64,000 nt of DNA from Tamarix chinensis. Lineage: Eukaryota; Streptophyta; Magnoliopsida; Caryophyllales; Tamaricaceae. The notes beneath the pieces are model-generated. The model was not told the DNA's origin, did not search any database, and worked only from the letters and a program-made list of their open reading frames with translations. Made by a program: the position numbers and the translations under genes. Positions 35,342 through 47,771 of this stretch are shown here, one piece after another; position 1 is the stretch's first letter, and every line of letters begins with the position of its first letter. The stretch is taken from positions 28,028,032 to 28,092,031 of the forward strand of contig CM060173.1 in the NCBI GenBank assembly GCA_030549775.1, read 5' to 3'.

Positions 35342-36360
35342 TGTAATACCCGGTAATTTTGATAACAATAATAATAATAGCAATAATAATAGGTAGTGGT
35401 GGGATTTGACTAATATAAGGTTGTTGTAGGCTTACCCATTAAAATTTAATTTATGTAACAATATGTTACTACTAGTAAATTTTAGTAACTAATTATTTGT
35501 AAGGTATAATAATTATTTTTAATTTAAAAAAAATTATGGCGTAACTTGGGGAAAAAAGGTAATTAACTCTAGAACCCTAATAATATGTGCTAATATATAA
35601 TAGCCTGTTACTCAGTAAAACAAGTCACACGATTAGGAGAAAAGAGAAGCTATAGTCCGCCGCCCACTTCCACCTTGTTGATATAGTCATCAAGTACCGA
35701 GCCGATTCCTTATTGTTTCACTTACTCAGGTAATAAAAATTCATAGTTCCTGTATTACTGTCAGTAGGCGTCACTTCCTAACTTACTTTATACTACTACA
35801 TGGTACAACCTATTAATTTATTCGGAGTGTTCATGCTTCTGTGTTCGTGATATGTGGTTATCAGAAACTATTTACAAGAGTCCACAACATTATCCCTATA
35901 AAAAAGAATAGAATACTAGTAAAAAAGGTACGTGTCTTTTGTGGAAGAAATTTTTATTTAGGAAGCCTATGTAAGCTTGACCATCTGATATATAATCCTT
36001 TGAATACGAAAAACTTGGCATGATAACTTTTAGAATATAAGATATGGGGCAACTAGAAATTCATACGTGATTGATGGGTAGGCAGCTTGCTACGTGAATT
36101 GGGTCTATATGTACACACACACACACATGTGAATTTTATGTTGTTTAGCTATAATTTAGTTAATTACATATTCATACTCTAGCATAAATACTTATAACTA
36201 TTTTAGGGGCCGGATATATTTGTTAGTTAATAAACTTTGAGCACTAAATTAAATTTCATCAATAGGAAACATGTATGACTTCGGATTAACATTACTAGTA
36301 GATTAATTTCAACATAGGGTCATTCTATTAATTTATTTAATCAAACCAGTTGTAAGTATT

Positions 36361-36363
<3 letters not shown>

Positions 36364-36438
<75 letters not shown>
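36364..36438. repeat. (CA)n(TA)n compound microsatellite
   Basis: About 26 CA units pass directly into about 12 TA units. A shorter CA run lies at 36113-36127. A minus-strand ORF close by is only repeat-derived. Confidence 0.97.
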
Positions 36439-37426
36439 TGAGTAATCATATAGTTACATAATTATCTTAGGAGTTGGGGTTTATATATAATCAGTAGGTG
36501 GTAAACTAAAATATTGTAAATGTAAGAATTTTGATAAGTTGGATCAAAGCTTTTTATAATATGTTTACTTAATATATTTCGTCTAGAGTTAATATTGTCA
36601 GTGTAAACTATAGATCTAGTGGCTAGTGAGCATTTGTGATAAGATCGCCTTCCAGGTAACATTACTTTCAACCTTTATATATATATATGTATATATGTAT
36701 GTATGTATGTATGTATGTGCTCTCATGCATATTTTAAACTTTATCTGGCTATGTGACCTTATGTGAATATATATGATTTTATATAATTCAGCCCATGGGT
36801 GATATTCCATTTTAATTATGAATTTAATATAAATATGGGTTCCTAATGAATTTCATGTAAATATTGAAATTTTATAGCTGTGTTATTTATTTTATGTGAT
36901 AACTGTAAAGAGTTGATTTTATACAAGTGTTCCTTTATTATGCATATATCACAAGGCTCGTATCTTGTATGACTAAATTAAGTTTTGGTATTTATGTTAG
37001 CTTATAGTTGGACCCTGAAAAACTTTGACTATTATTTATTTATTTATTTGAAGCACTGGTTGGATAACTATTTTATCCTATTCTATTCCAACTGGTGAAT
37101 TGAGTAGTGACTCCAAGTGGTATATTTCTATGTAATTTGGGAAAGTTAACGATTATGAAAAGTGGATAAAGTGAAGTTTATATGGTGGATTGTGTGACTT
37201 TACTTAATTAAAATACCATAACGTAAAGTGAAATATAAAGTGGGCTTTGGATCTGTCAAGTTTGGCCTCCTGAAGTTGGGGATCGGCAATAACCTTTCTC
37301 TTTTAATTCTATTGTGGATATTTATTTATTTGCCAGCCATGTCTGGTTAAGGCTCCTCATCTACTCTATAGGCTTCTCCAGACCCTATTAGGGTGTGTGC
37401 ACACTTAAGGACAGGATAACCGAGGA

Positions 37427-37655
37427 GGTAGGTCTTCGGACTTTTGTTATGCCCTTTGGACTATGTCCACTGGGATGACCAAGGTATAATTTCTGTGATT
37501 ATTGGTAGGTCTTCGAACTTTTGTTATCCCCTTTGGACTATGTTTACTGAGATGGTCAAGGTGTGATTTCTAATCCTCCTATGGTTGGTGGTAGGTCTTT
37601 GGACTTATATTATCCCCTTTGGACGTTGTCCTCTAGGATGGCCAGGTGACCCCTT
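37427..37655 (+). repeat. Three-unit tandem repeat in a family A LTR
   Basis: Three units begin GGTAGGTCTTCGGAC (37427), GGTAGGTCTTCGAAC (37505) and GGTAGGTCTTTGGAC (37591), a period of about 78-86 bases. Each contains TTATCCCCTTTGGAC and a CACTGGGATGACCAAGG-like part. It occupies the place where other family A LTRs carry the CCACCGGT dyad blocks, so repeat content at this point varies between copies. Confidence 0.85.
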
Positions 37656-38434
37656 GGTTGGTTTACCTGATTCATTGCATATATACACGTCTATATTATA
37701 TTCCATTGTACTAACATATTACTTAGATGTTCCCCTAGCTAACTCGTTACGTGTTTTAAATGGAGCGTGATGACCCATGATATACATGGTGAGCAGACGA
37801 TCTAGTGCAGGTTGGGTATGAATCTACTCAAGCTATTGATGGCATGCATGATGGGGAATATTGAGAGTGGCGTGACTTTCAGAGTTTTATTTATCATATT
37901 AATTTTAGTAGATTTTTCATAGTTTCAATTGTAGGAATATTTTCGGTTCGATTGGTTTAAATTAATAAATATATTTTGTGTATTTTATCTAGCCTTAGCA
38001 GCTAGTGTAAGTAGAATAGTGGTGTCTACTTACATTAGTTATGGCAGTAACACCCTCATATATTTAGCTTCCGCATATATTTTCTTATTTTTTTCTAGTC
38101 AATTGGTTTTGAAAAATAGGGGTGTTACAGTTGTAGCTTAAAGTTGAAGGAAGGAGGAGAAGAAAGAAAGAAAAGAAAAGGAAAAAGAGAAGGGTTGGGA
38201 GATTAGTTTAGGGTGTTCTTAGATTAGCCATAAGTAATTAGAATTAGTGAAAATATTAGTGAGTTTTGATTTTGGTTTATAAATTACAATTTATTCGAGT
38301 CAAGGTTTTAGACTCGATTAGAGTTTTGAGATTAAGAAATTAAGTTAAGGCTAAAATAAGATTTATTGAGATTATAATGAAATTAGGGTGTTAATGATGC
38401 GGAATTAGGTTAAGCAAGTTTTTGGGGTATTACA

Positions 38435-39079
38435 AAATTTCACTCCCTTCAAGTCACTATGATAGTCATACTTAACAAAAGGGGAACTCATTTCAATATA
38501 AAGGGTGTTTGAACTTTTATTATTAGAAAAAATACAAAAGTAACTATGAACTACATCCCGTTGCCAAGTCTAACCCATCAAACTAATTCCATTTCTAGTT
38601 AATTAACCTAATGATGCACTTTCCACCATCAAAGCCAAACCACTATAACCTTCTCGCTTCTTTCTTTTGTTGTCATCATCCGCAATGGTGAATATAATAT
38701 GCTTTGGTTTAGTTTATGATTTAAAAACTCACAAATTTATTTATAATTTCTTAAAAATGGTTTGGCTACTATTTGAAAAATTAAACTAAAATTATTAAAC
38801 CATAAAGTTGTATATATATTATTGGTAATATCACCATGAAGTAAGTAATATTCAATATAATTCTAGCTAATATTTAAGTTGTAAAAATATGTATTCATCA
38901 TAATTTATTTTTTATAATAGGATTTTTTTCATTTCATTATCCCTCTAAAAGTATTCATGTTTACCTTTTTTGTCGTTTATATACTTAAAGTAGTTAGAGA
39001 GTTGTTTAAAAATACTATATGATTTATGCATCAATTGAATTTCTATTTATCTTACAATTACAAATACGGCTAATATATA

Positions 39080-39130
<51 letters not shown>

Positions 39131-42109
39131 ACCATATCTACATAAGTTTATAGTACATTAAATATTACTATAAAAATGATGCTTTTTAAATTACAATTTA
39201 GTATTGACTATTTTTTAGTTTTTATTTTTGTAAGAATATTAAATTGATTTTAAGACCGAAACCGCTAATAAGGTTTAATTTGGGGAATTGAAAAGATTGT
39301 TTTTATGGTTTGAGATTTCTTTAAATATAAAAAAAATATAATTTGGTTTGGTTTGAGGCTTAAACCAAACCATATGATAGGAGCGAGCTAATATAAATTA
39401 GCCAAATGCAAGAAGGGACACTCAAATTTAGGAACCTTTGGTTACCACTAAGCCCCACAAAAATCAAGCCAGTGGATTATGCTTCATTCATTGATGTTGT
39501 GACAAATAATATAGTAGAACGAAGTATGAATACACTATCTTATCAAGTAAGTTAGAGCTACTGAGATATGTTTTACAAGGCATGTGATGCTTTTGGATCA
39601 ATATATTCTTAGTGTCTAAGATAGTGTTTAGAAGGATAATTATCTGATGCAAATTCTTTTTATGGAGTGGGATGCAGTCCTTGATAGCATGGAAGGAATT
39701 ATGTTTACTTATTAAAGGGTAAGGAAGGGACAGGTGTCAAAGATCTATATACTTGGATTTTTTATATGCATATATAGCATCCGCTTGTAGAATTCCTCAA
39801 TTGCATTATTATGGAAATGATGTGATCCTTTTCAAATTGAATATGGAGTCTTTGGAACTAGATATCATCATTTCATATGACCTCTCTGAGTTCATGTCAT
39901 TTTTTAGGTTGATCTATTAAAGAACAAATTTAGCTTTGATGACATTCTTGACTACAAGGATGAGCAAGGCTTGGATGCAACATTAATAAGGTATTTTGAA
40001 TTATAAGAAACTTTTTCTTGGTTTTCTATACCATTGGTAAAAAGAGGTTGATGGTTGGCTATAGGAAATCAAAGCTCTTTTATGGTTTATATCATCTTTG
40101 GAGTAACTTTAGTGTCCTATATTTCTCAATCCTACATCATATACGCTTATATATAATTGAAAATTTGTTGGATCACTTTTGGATACAACATATGGAGGCA
40201 TGACAATAAGCCTAGCAGACTGTGAACTACAACAACAACAAAATAACTATAGGGAATAAAGAAGAGAAAACCCACCAACACCCAAATGGCAGTTAGTTCA
40301 TATAGTGGAGTATTTACATATTAGCTACAATCACATGTGCTTCAAATCCTATGTTTACTTAAAAATCAAATCTCTATAACCTCACACATTTGCTAAAATC
40401 TCATGAAATAATAATGAGATTGAGGTCTCAATTACATCCTAATCTAAAGTCTACGCAATTACTTCAGAGAACATAGTACAATATCAAGAATGTTTTCTAG
40501 CAAATAAGGATGGTTCGGTCACAATTTCATTGGGGTAGAAATGTCTAGAATTGCCATAGTCTTCTAGGAGAAGAGTTTAACTTCATGATGCTTCCAAGGG
40601 ATTTTCAAATGAAAGAATGAAAGGTATGAAAAATTTACCTCATAATATTGAATGCCATCATACGACTTGAAAGAAGCCATATAATGATCTTGTTTCTCTT
40701 TAAGTTCATTTATTTAACTTTGTAGTCTAGATATCTTATTTTGCAATTTGCATTATAAAGCAAATGTTTAATTAGGCATAAATAAAAAAGGAAAGTTGAT
40801 GTGAACTTAGAAGGAATGAAACTTAACTTGATTACTGGTTGTATATAAACCTACTTGTGTGTAAGATTCTTGTTCCTTATCATCATCTTTAGTAATCCCC
40901 TATCATGGGACTGATAAAATCATGTATTTGAATTTAAATAAACAAAAAGAGAATGTCTTAGGCATAATGATCCTTATTTAATTCAAATCAACACATAGAA
41001 TCAAGATGTTCCATTAGCAACATAATATTAGATTTGAATATGATAAATGATAATTTTTAATATAATTAGAATACAAATAGTGACAACAAAACCAATTCAT
41101 TAATTATGTACAAACGATGTACCTAAGTTATTGATTAGGATCAAAGACTATCCCATTAACCAAAAGGGAAAATTAATAACCTCCAAGTATCGTAATTGCT
41201 AGTATACTCCATTGAGCGGCATTAACCAACTTACAAGTTCATTCCAAGCAAATGAGATTTAATAATGTTCTTAGTGATAAGAATGGAACAAAGACCAAGT
41301 TGATAACAAACCCATCACATAGACCACACTGTTTATTTTCATGAAAATTAATTTATAACACCCAAATTTAGGTGTGCAAGGATTAGTTCGATATAAATAA
41401 AAAAATTCAAGTATTAGATGAAGTAACCAAATAATAAGGTTGACCCACACATGTTACCTAACACATTATCTTCAATCCATCGCTAATGGTTCCTCTTAGT
41501 TACCAGTTTAATTACATAACAACATTTCATGCTATATTAGATTGGTATATACTATAGTCATGAGAAAAAACTCAAGGACTATGACACAATTGACCATAAC
41601 TCATTTTCATGAACCCTTAATCCCCTACAATCCATTACTTCCTAACTCCCATTTTCTTTCATTTTCGTCAGGTTTACTTGATGCCTGACACAATGTCTGA
41701 ATTGCAATATTCCATTCCCACCCATTTGCCCCCTTAATCACTCCACCACAATTAACCATAATTCTAGCATTCGACATTAGTTTCTGGTAAACATCCACCT
41801 ATGTTTCAGTTACTTCTAACTCTCCCCATAGAATTTTGGATACAAAACTAAGGCAAAAAATTACTTCGAAATCCAAACATAATCCACAAGCAGCTACCAA
41901 ATTCAATTAAATATCATAGCATCTAAGGAAAACATTGATGGAAGGACAGAAGAGCTAATATGTCATTTTTTACCCTAGTATATCTACGACCCCATTGGTT
42001 TATAATTTTAAAATAAATTATTGTTAATTTATGTTATTAAAAAATATCAAGATATTTTTTATTTTTTCTCTATAAATAGATACTTATATTACTATATTTT
42101 TAACATAAA
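38435..42109. other. Decayed unassigned sequence; possible exon remnants
   Basis: No intact gene. On the plus strand, 39468-39545 reads VDYASFIDVVTNNIVERS... and ends at a donor-like CAAGTAAGTT. At 39909-39990, after an acceptor-like TTTTTTAG, it reads KNKFSFDDILDYKDEQGLDA and ends at AGGTATTTTG. On the minus strand at about 40750-40650 a frame with one stop reads LQNKISRLQS...INELKEKQDHYMASF, a probable coiled coil. I recognise none of these. An ORF at 40018-40203 has no domain. TTTGGTTTGGTTT-rich ends near 38705 and 39340 hint at a MITE, without confirmed TSDs. Confidence 0.35.
39084..39130. repeat. (TA)n(CA)n microsatellite
   Basis: About 17 TA units followed by about six CA units, in AT-rich DNA. 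Confidence 0.95.
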
Positions 42110-42590
42110 AAAATTATGATATGAATCCAATTGTTATATGTGATGAACCCAATTATTATTGTGATAAACATAATCTTTGTATGTGACAAACATACTCATG
42201 ATATGTGATTTAATCTAATCATTATATATTATAAACTTATACCTTATATGTTATGAATTTAATCATTATATATGATGAATTTAAATGTTCTATATTATGA
42301 ACCTAGGCTAAGCATGTTCATAAAAAGAATTATAAAAATATTCTAGAAAAATAAAAACGTGTTTATAATGAACCTATACATTATGTATTGTGAATCTAAT
42401 TTTTATATGTTATAAACATATAAATCATATGTTATGAACCTAAGTGTTCTATGTTATAAATATGTATTTATATAGATAATGAACCCAATTATTTTATATA
42501 ATGAACCTAATTGATATGTATAATAAATCTAATCATTATATATTATGGACTTGATTGTTATATATCATGAACCAATACGTTTTACATTAT
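42110..42590. repeat. Degenerate minisatellite, about 28-32-base unit
   Basis: Repeated variants of TTATATGTTATGAACCTAAT follow each other about fifteen times. The array continues for at least two units after the CACTA insertion (44927-44975: ATGAACCTAAATATTATATG, ATAAACCCAATTG). The CACTA element therefore landed inside the array. Repeat units diverge strongly, implying great age or slippage at AT-rich sequence. Confidence 0.8.
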
Positions 42591-42607
42591 CACTACCACG
42601 GAAAGGG

Positions 42608-42905
42608 GTTTTAATAACGGAACATTAATAACGGTAGTTAGAAAACCGTTGTCAAACGCGTGAAAATTAATCGGCGGGAAGTTTTGATAACGGTTCTAGT
42701 TAAAAACCGTTATTAAAAGGGCAACGTTAAAATTTAGACGGATGTTTTAATAACGGTTTTATATAAACTGTTATTAAAAGAGGATTTAATAACGGTTCAT
42801 ATTAGAACCGTTGTCAAAAGTCAGAAGCTTTTAATGACGGTTCCTGGAAGAACCGTTATTAAAAGATGTTTTAATAACGGTTCTCTCAGGAACCGTTATT
42901 AAAAC
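42608..42905. repeat. CACTA subterminal inverted-repeat array, left end of copy 2
   Basis: About seven arms of TTTAATAACGG and CCGTTATTAAA, with GACAACGG/CCGTTGTC variants, lie between the terminus and the GC-richer interior. It corresponds to the right-end array of copy 1 (22645-22992). Confidence 0.9.
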
Positions 42906-44523
42906 CCCAAAATCAAACTTTTATTTCTCTCGGTTCTGTTTCGTGCGAAAATTTTCAGACTTTCTGCACTTTCGTTCTCTTGCTCTCCTTCATTATCCTT
43001 GCAAACCCTCGCACCGCCACACCGTGCACCACCAACTCGCACCACCAGGCTCCTCTCAAGTAAAGGAAACCCTCGCACCGCCAACTCTCCATCACGCCTC
43101 TGCCATTGTTCCAAAGCTAGGTGGCACTTGCACCTTCATCCTCCGTCGTGTTTGAAGCCCTTGCCTCTCTCAACATTCTCACCGTTGTGTTTGTAGCTAG
43201 CTCACTTTACGTATGTGTTTGTTCTTCCTCTCGTAACTTTTTATCTACTTATATAAATGCATGTCGCCAGGGTTTCGTTTGAAAATGTGTTGGCTGAAAA
43301 TTTTGCTGTTTGTTGTTGAATTTGTTGCGTTATTGTTATATATTAACAAATGCATGTGTTGGCTAAGACCTTTACATATTATTTTTGTATTTGTTTGTAT
43401 GGAGAATATAGATTCAACATTATTTAGAGCTACAACCATAATAAACAAAAGAGAAGACATTATTGAGGTTATTTAGAGCTAGATTCAACTGTAAACTTTG
43501 GAGGGTCATAACTTTTTCGTGGGACCTTGGATTTAGGTGATCTAGGAGGCTATTTTGGGTATTTTTTCGAGATCTACAACGTGACAAATTGGTAGAGCCG
43601 GTTTGGGCAATATCGGAGCCCAAAAAAGGCCATTTTGGCCTCTAAATTGAGGTTTTTTTGTTACATACAAGTGATATAACCTTTTTAGGGCCTTTTCATA
43701 TTCTAGGGTATGATGGTGTTATATAACCTCTTGATTAAAGTGGTAATACATGTTGCCTACCTTTGTATTATTTTGTATGTAGGGTAATACATGTTTTCAG
43801 TTATTGTTTATCTCTTTATCCTCTATTGTAATTTTGGATGAGATAAGAGCTTTAGGTACCTCCAACATTGAAGATCTTCGAGACAAAGGAACTTAGATGA
43901 TGATGATGATGAAATTGAAGTTTTTAAGGGTTCAAGTGAAGTAGACGAGCAATGGATCTTATAGTCTAGAATAGATTGGTCAACATAGATCCAAGCCATG
44001 TATGTTTGCTTTTCCATATTTTTCTATTAATGAATCATGGCATACCTAATGGCTAACCGTTATTGAAACATGGGTGTTGTAGTTTTTCACCGATGACTAT
44101 GCACGAGGCCAGCAATATAATGTTGATGAAATTGATGAAGTTAGAGATCAATGGGTCAAGCAAGTGCACTCATTCATTCGGTATTAGGTATTATGATACA
44201 CAAATTAACAACATGCATTTTTAGGTTTGTATTTCGTCTACCAGCCTAGATCTGTGAACTCTTTACTTTGGGGTGTAGAGCTACCAAGTTGTGGTATGCC
44301 CACTAATTTTTATTCCTAAGTATAGTTGGTGTATTGAGACATGCATACCAATTATAGATTGATTGAAATTATGGTGTGATTGCAGATTTGGTATGAATTG
44401 ATGTTGTTTTACATTGCAGATTTGGTATGAATTGATGTTTTACATTGCAGATTTGATAATTGTTTTAACATACAACTGTGTATGTGGGCAGGAACAAAAC
44501 TACAAAAAAAAAAGAAAAGTGGA

Positions 44524-44912
44524 GTTTTAATAACGGTTCTTATAAAAACCGTTATTAAAACCTTGTTTTAATAACGGTTCTGATGAAAACCGTTATTAAA
44601 ATGTAGGTTTTAATAACGGTTCTTCTAAAACCGTTATTAAAACTCCACTTTTTAATAATAGTTTTTCATAAGAACCGTTATTAAAACCTATGTTTTAATA
44701 ACGGTTTTTATAAGAACCGTTATTAAAACCTACGTTTTAATAACGGTTTTTAAGTAAAAACCGTTATTAAATATGAAGTTTACGCACATATTCGCGGGTT
44801 TTTGTGTATTTTTCATGACAGTTATGAACCGTTATTAAAGATTTAATACGGGTGATTCAATAACGGTTGAAAACCGTTATTAAAACTATGAAATAACCGT
44901 TATTAAAACCCA
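44524..44912. repeat. CACTA subterminal inverted-repeat array, right end of copy 2
   Basis: At least nine stem-loop units of TTTTAATAACGGTT/AACCGTTATTAAAA run from 44524 to the terminus, matching the left-end array of copy 1 in reverse. Most arms keep the AATAACGG core exactly. Confidence 0.9.
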
Positions 44913-44975
44913 TTTCCGTGGTAGTGTATGAACCTAAATATTATATGTTATAAACCCAATTGTTATATATAATGA

Positions 44976-45171
44976 TTAATTATTAATATTATTATTATTG
45001 TAAATATCAAAGACTGTTATTAATTATGAGAAATATATTTTTATACACTAATATTAATAACATTAATTATTAATATTATATTTTTTATATTAATATTAAT
45101 ATGAATTATTAATTTCAATTTATAATATCAATAATATTTACTCTTATTATAATTAGTATGGAGTAATGATG

Positions 45172-45218
<47 letters not shown>

Positions 45219-47771
45219 CAATTATTTATAATATCATTTTTAACAACATTAATAATAATTAATATCAATTCTTATCATTAATATTAATTATTATTATTAT
45301 TATTATTATACATATTAATATTAATAATAATTATTTAATAGTATCAATTTTATTAATTTTTAATAATATATTATACTATGAAAAGAAAAAATAACAACAA
45401 TAATAAATATTTACTAATATTAATTATTGTTATTAATTAATATATGTTATTAAAATTAAATCTATAAAAAATATTATAAGAATATATTTTATAAAAATAA
45501 AAAATATCTAAAAGTATCAATATACTTCAATTCATTAAATATGAGATATGTTATCAAACACAATTATTACATAAGTTATAAATAAAATATGTCTGCCAAA
45601 TATTATTATTAGTTCAGATATGTCAATTAAGTTTAAGATGGCGAAACAAATAGGAACTTATAGTACTTTTTTAACAAAAATGTGTCAATAAAACAAGCAA
45701 TGCATTACACCACAAGAAATTGGGGCTTTAGAAAAAAATAGATTTGGTTGCTAATGGCCAAAATTTAATCGTTAATGACAATAGCAAATAAAATTATCGG
45801 TGGTTGTAGCTAATCCTCTAGCATAGTCTTCCCTAAAATATTTTAGGTCAAATTGAATATTTTTTATTGCTAAATCAATAATAACATATAATATTAATCT
45901 TTAACAACTACCAAAATACAATAGCACAAATAATATTAGTATAATTAAATAAAAAAAATATTATATACACCTATCGCTGTCAACTTTTTGATCGCTATAT
46001 CATTTAATTACCACCACTTTATCTGTACACTATTATCTAATATGGTTTTGGTCCCATAAACCATTTGTGACAATTCATTTGTCTATTTTAAACATTAGCA
46101 ATCAAATTCGTTGGTAATAAATGACACAATTATATCATCAAAAACAGAATTGTCAATTGAACATTTTCAAACATTTTGTGTGTACACACTACACACAAAA
46201 AACTTTACTAAGAATTTTTTATAAAATGCATTTAGGCTAAGCAAAAGTCCACCACTAAAAAATGCCACAACATTACGAACAACGTCTTGAGGCAAGGAGC
46301 GGAATAGGCGAGCCCTTAGTAGCCTCAGTTTTTTCTCCTTCTTTTTTGATGTACTCTCGCCACCATCTACTGCCTTTAGTATCAAACTTAACATCCTGAA
46401 ATAGAATTATGGGTGCATTCTATGATGAAAAAAAAAAGAAAAAAAAAGTCACCAACTGTAGCCAGTAGCCAAGAAATATAAAAATGAAGAAATCAATACA
46501 GTAGCAATTAATCTGACAGTTTTGTACTTTGAAACACTCTCTCTTAGATTTTAAACAATGATATAAGTAACCGTAATATAAGGATTGTGCGGTCAGAATC
46601 AGAGTAATCACTATATACAACCGCATATTACAATGATAGAAAAAGAAGTCTTTCAATAACAAATTGTGAGAGGGAAAGAAACAACTTGCCAGATGTTGGG
46701 CTTAATCTCTTACCACAGCCGTGTAAGGTTGCGTAGCGAGCTGCAAAAAAAAAAAACATAGATGCCGCCTAATGTGTATTAGAGTTTACAGGCGGATCCA
46801 ATCGACTAAGAGACCTCTGTTTACACGCGGATCCAAAAAATTGTAAAGAAGCAACAAAATTCGCCGGAGAGAGCAATGTTTAAGATTTTTGAAATTAGGA
46901 GAAGTCGTGGATAAGCTACTCGAAGGTATAAGATTGTATGAATGGGAAGATTGATGCCGCCTATGATGAATAATGACGTAGATAAAGTTGTCTAAAGGTG
47001 CATGATAAAACAACATCATAGTTTATCTATAAATGATTTTTCAATGGAATTGATGTTGTGGGCGTGTGTATCTATATAACAATATTTTAATTATATATAA
47101 TTTAGTTTTATTTTTATTCAAACTTGTGTACAGGCGTAAAATTAATTGATTATTATTATTTGTATCAAAAATACATTTTTAGTCATAAAAGCCGTCTGTA
47201 GCTTGCCTACGGAAGTAGTTTTGTCACAAATTTTCTTTTGTCACAAGAAGCTATAGCATTGATATAATATGCAAATGATGGAATGAATTCGCAGTTTTGT
47301 CTCTAACTTCATGGGATTGACAAACCGAAAACTGGATCAAGTTCTGCCGAGTTCTGATAAGAAAATCTTTAATGCCAGATTTTACACCTTTATATGCTTG
47401 TTTGATTCTAATCAACAATAAAGAAATATATTTCAAGACCCTCTGCCCATAAAGAGAACAGTCAACATTTAGGAAAAGTGTCAAGGCTAGGTCTGAAGAT
47501 TCCAAAATAAACAAGTGTAAGGTTGTTATGATATAAAAATAACTGCTGTTGATTCCTAGCGCATACATTTACGTTCAATGCAAAAGTTTTACTAATACTT
47601 AATGCAATGGCATACTCAACTGCGACAATAGAAGAGGAATTCATGTATTGAAAAAAGGCATAGGCGTGTTCATATCATTACCATGGATCTAGGTTTCAAA
47701 CAACCATTTAATAACAAACTATGCAGGAAGTTCTTGCTCTATGGCGGGGGGAAAAGAACATAAAAAACTAG
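44976..47771. other. Very AT-rich sequence, no complete gene seen
   Basis: 44976-45700 is almost pure A/T, with AATATTAAT runs and a (TAA)n array at 45172-45218. At 45711 CACCACAAGAAATTGGGGC resembles a CACTA-type end, but I find no matching right end. 46167-46394 (minus) encodes a basic frame (KKKEKKLRLLRARLFRSLPQDVVRN) with a hydrophobic tail; 47251-47568 (minus) is another open stretch. They lie downstream of the S26 exon on the same strand, so they could be decayed exons of that gene, but I recognise no domain. Confidence 0.45.
45172..45218. repeat. (TAA)n microsatellite
   Basis: About 15 uninterrupted TAA units within A/T-only surroundings. Confidence 0.97.

Larger units (their letters stand above)
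35342..38129 (+). mobile_element. Solo LTR, family A (plus strand)
   Basis: It is 2788 bp, from TGTAATACCCGG to GGGGTGTTACA, with flanks GTTGG (35337-35341) and GTTGT (38130-38134) matching at 4 of 5 bases. The 3' third carries a GTGAGCAGACGATCTAG segment (about 37792) and CTAGCCTTAGCAGCTAG (about 37991), paralleling the LTR that ends at 26337. The element lies in the opposite orientation to the family A LTR it entered. Small open frames (35841-36023, 37585-37770) have no domain. This is the cleanest family A copy in the window and gives the best length for the family. Confidence 0.75.
6305..38434 (-). mobile_element. Solo LTR, family A (minus strand), interrupted by four nested insertions
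   Basis: The left end is TGTTACACCCT (6305) and the right end GGGGTATTACA (to 38434), so on the minus strand the LTR reads TGTAATACCCC...AGGGTGTAACA. Flanks AAATG and AAATT agree at 4 of 5 bases. The LTR survives in five pieces: 6305-6668, 19251-19445, 26338-26701, 33700-35341 and 38130-38434. Together these give roughly 2.9 kb, close to the 2788-bp uninterrupted copy at 35342. Their order matches that of other family A copies. The GTGGGAATGAGCAACGCCC segment (about 19318) is near the 3' end. Next come the CCACTATT...GGTGGAA dyads (26420-26580 and 33735-33860), then the purine-rich leader (38150-38200). No coding sequence belongs to it. Confidence 0.65.
42591..44926 (+). mobile_element. Non-autonomous CACTA (En/Spm) element, copy 2
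   Basis: TSD TAT is at 42588-42590 and 44927-44929. The ends are CACTACCACGGAAAGGGGTT and CCATTTCCGTGGTAGTG, which form terminal inverted repeats. At 2336 bp it is shorter than copy 1 (2705 bp) and lies in the opposite orientation: the region near 44250-44480 is the complement of 20750-20960. No transposase is seen. Shared internal segments include a minus-strand open frame 43823-44017 (matching plus-strand 21209-21400) and a plus-strand reading DDYARGQQYNVDEIDEVRDQ (about 44091-44150). Both could be remnants of element or captured host exons. Confidence 0.92.

Noticed and set aside
45711..46160. A third CACTA-like element starting CACCACAAGAAATTGGGGC
   Set aside because: No complementary right end or TSD could be found, so only the end-like sequence is noted.
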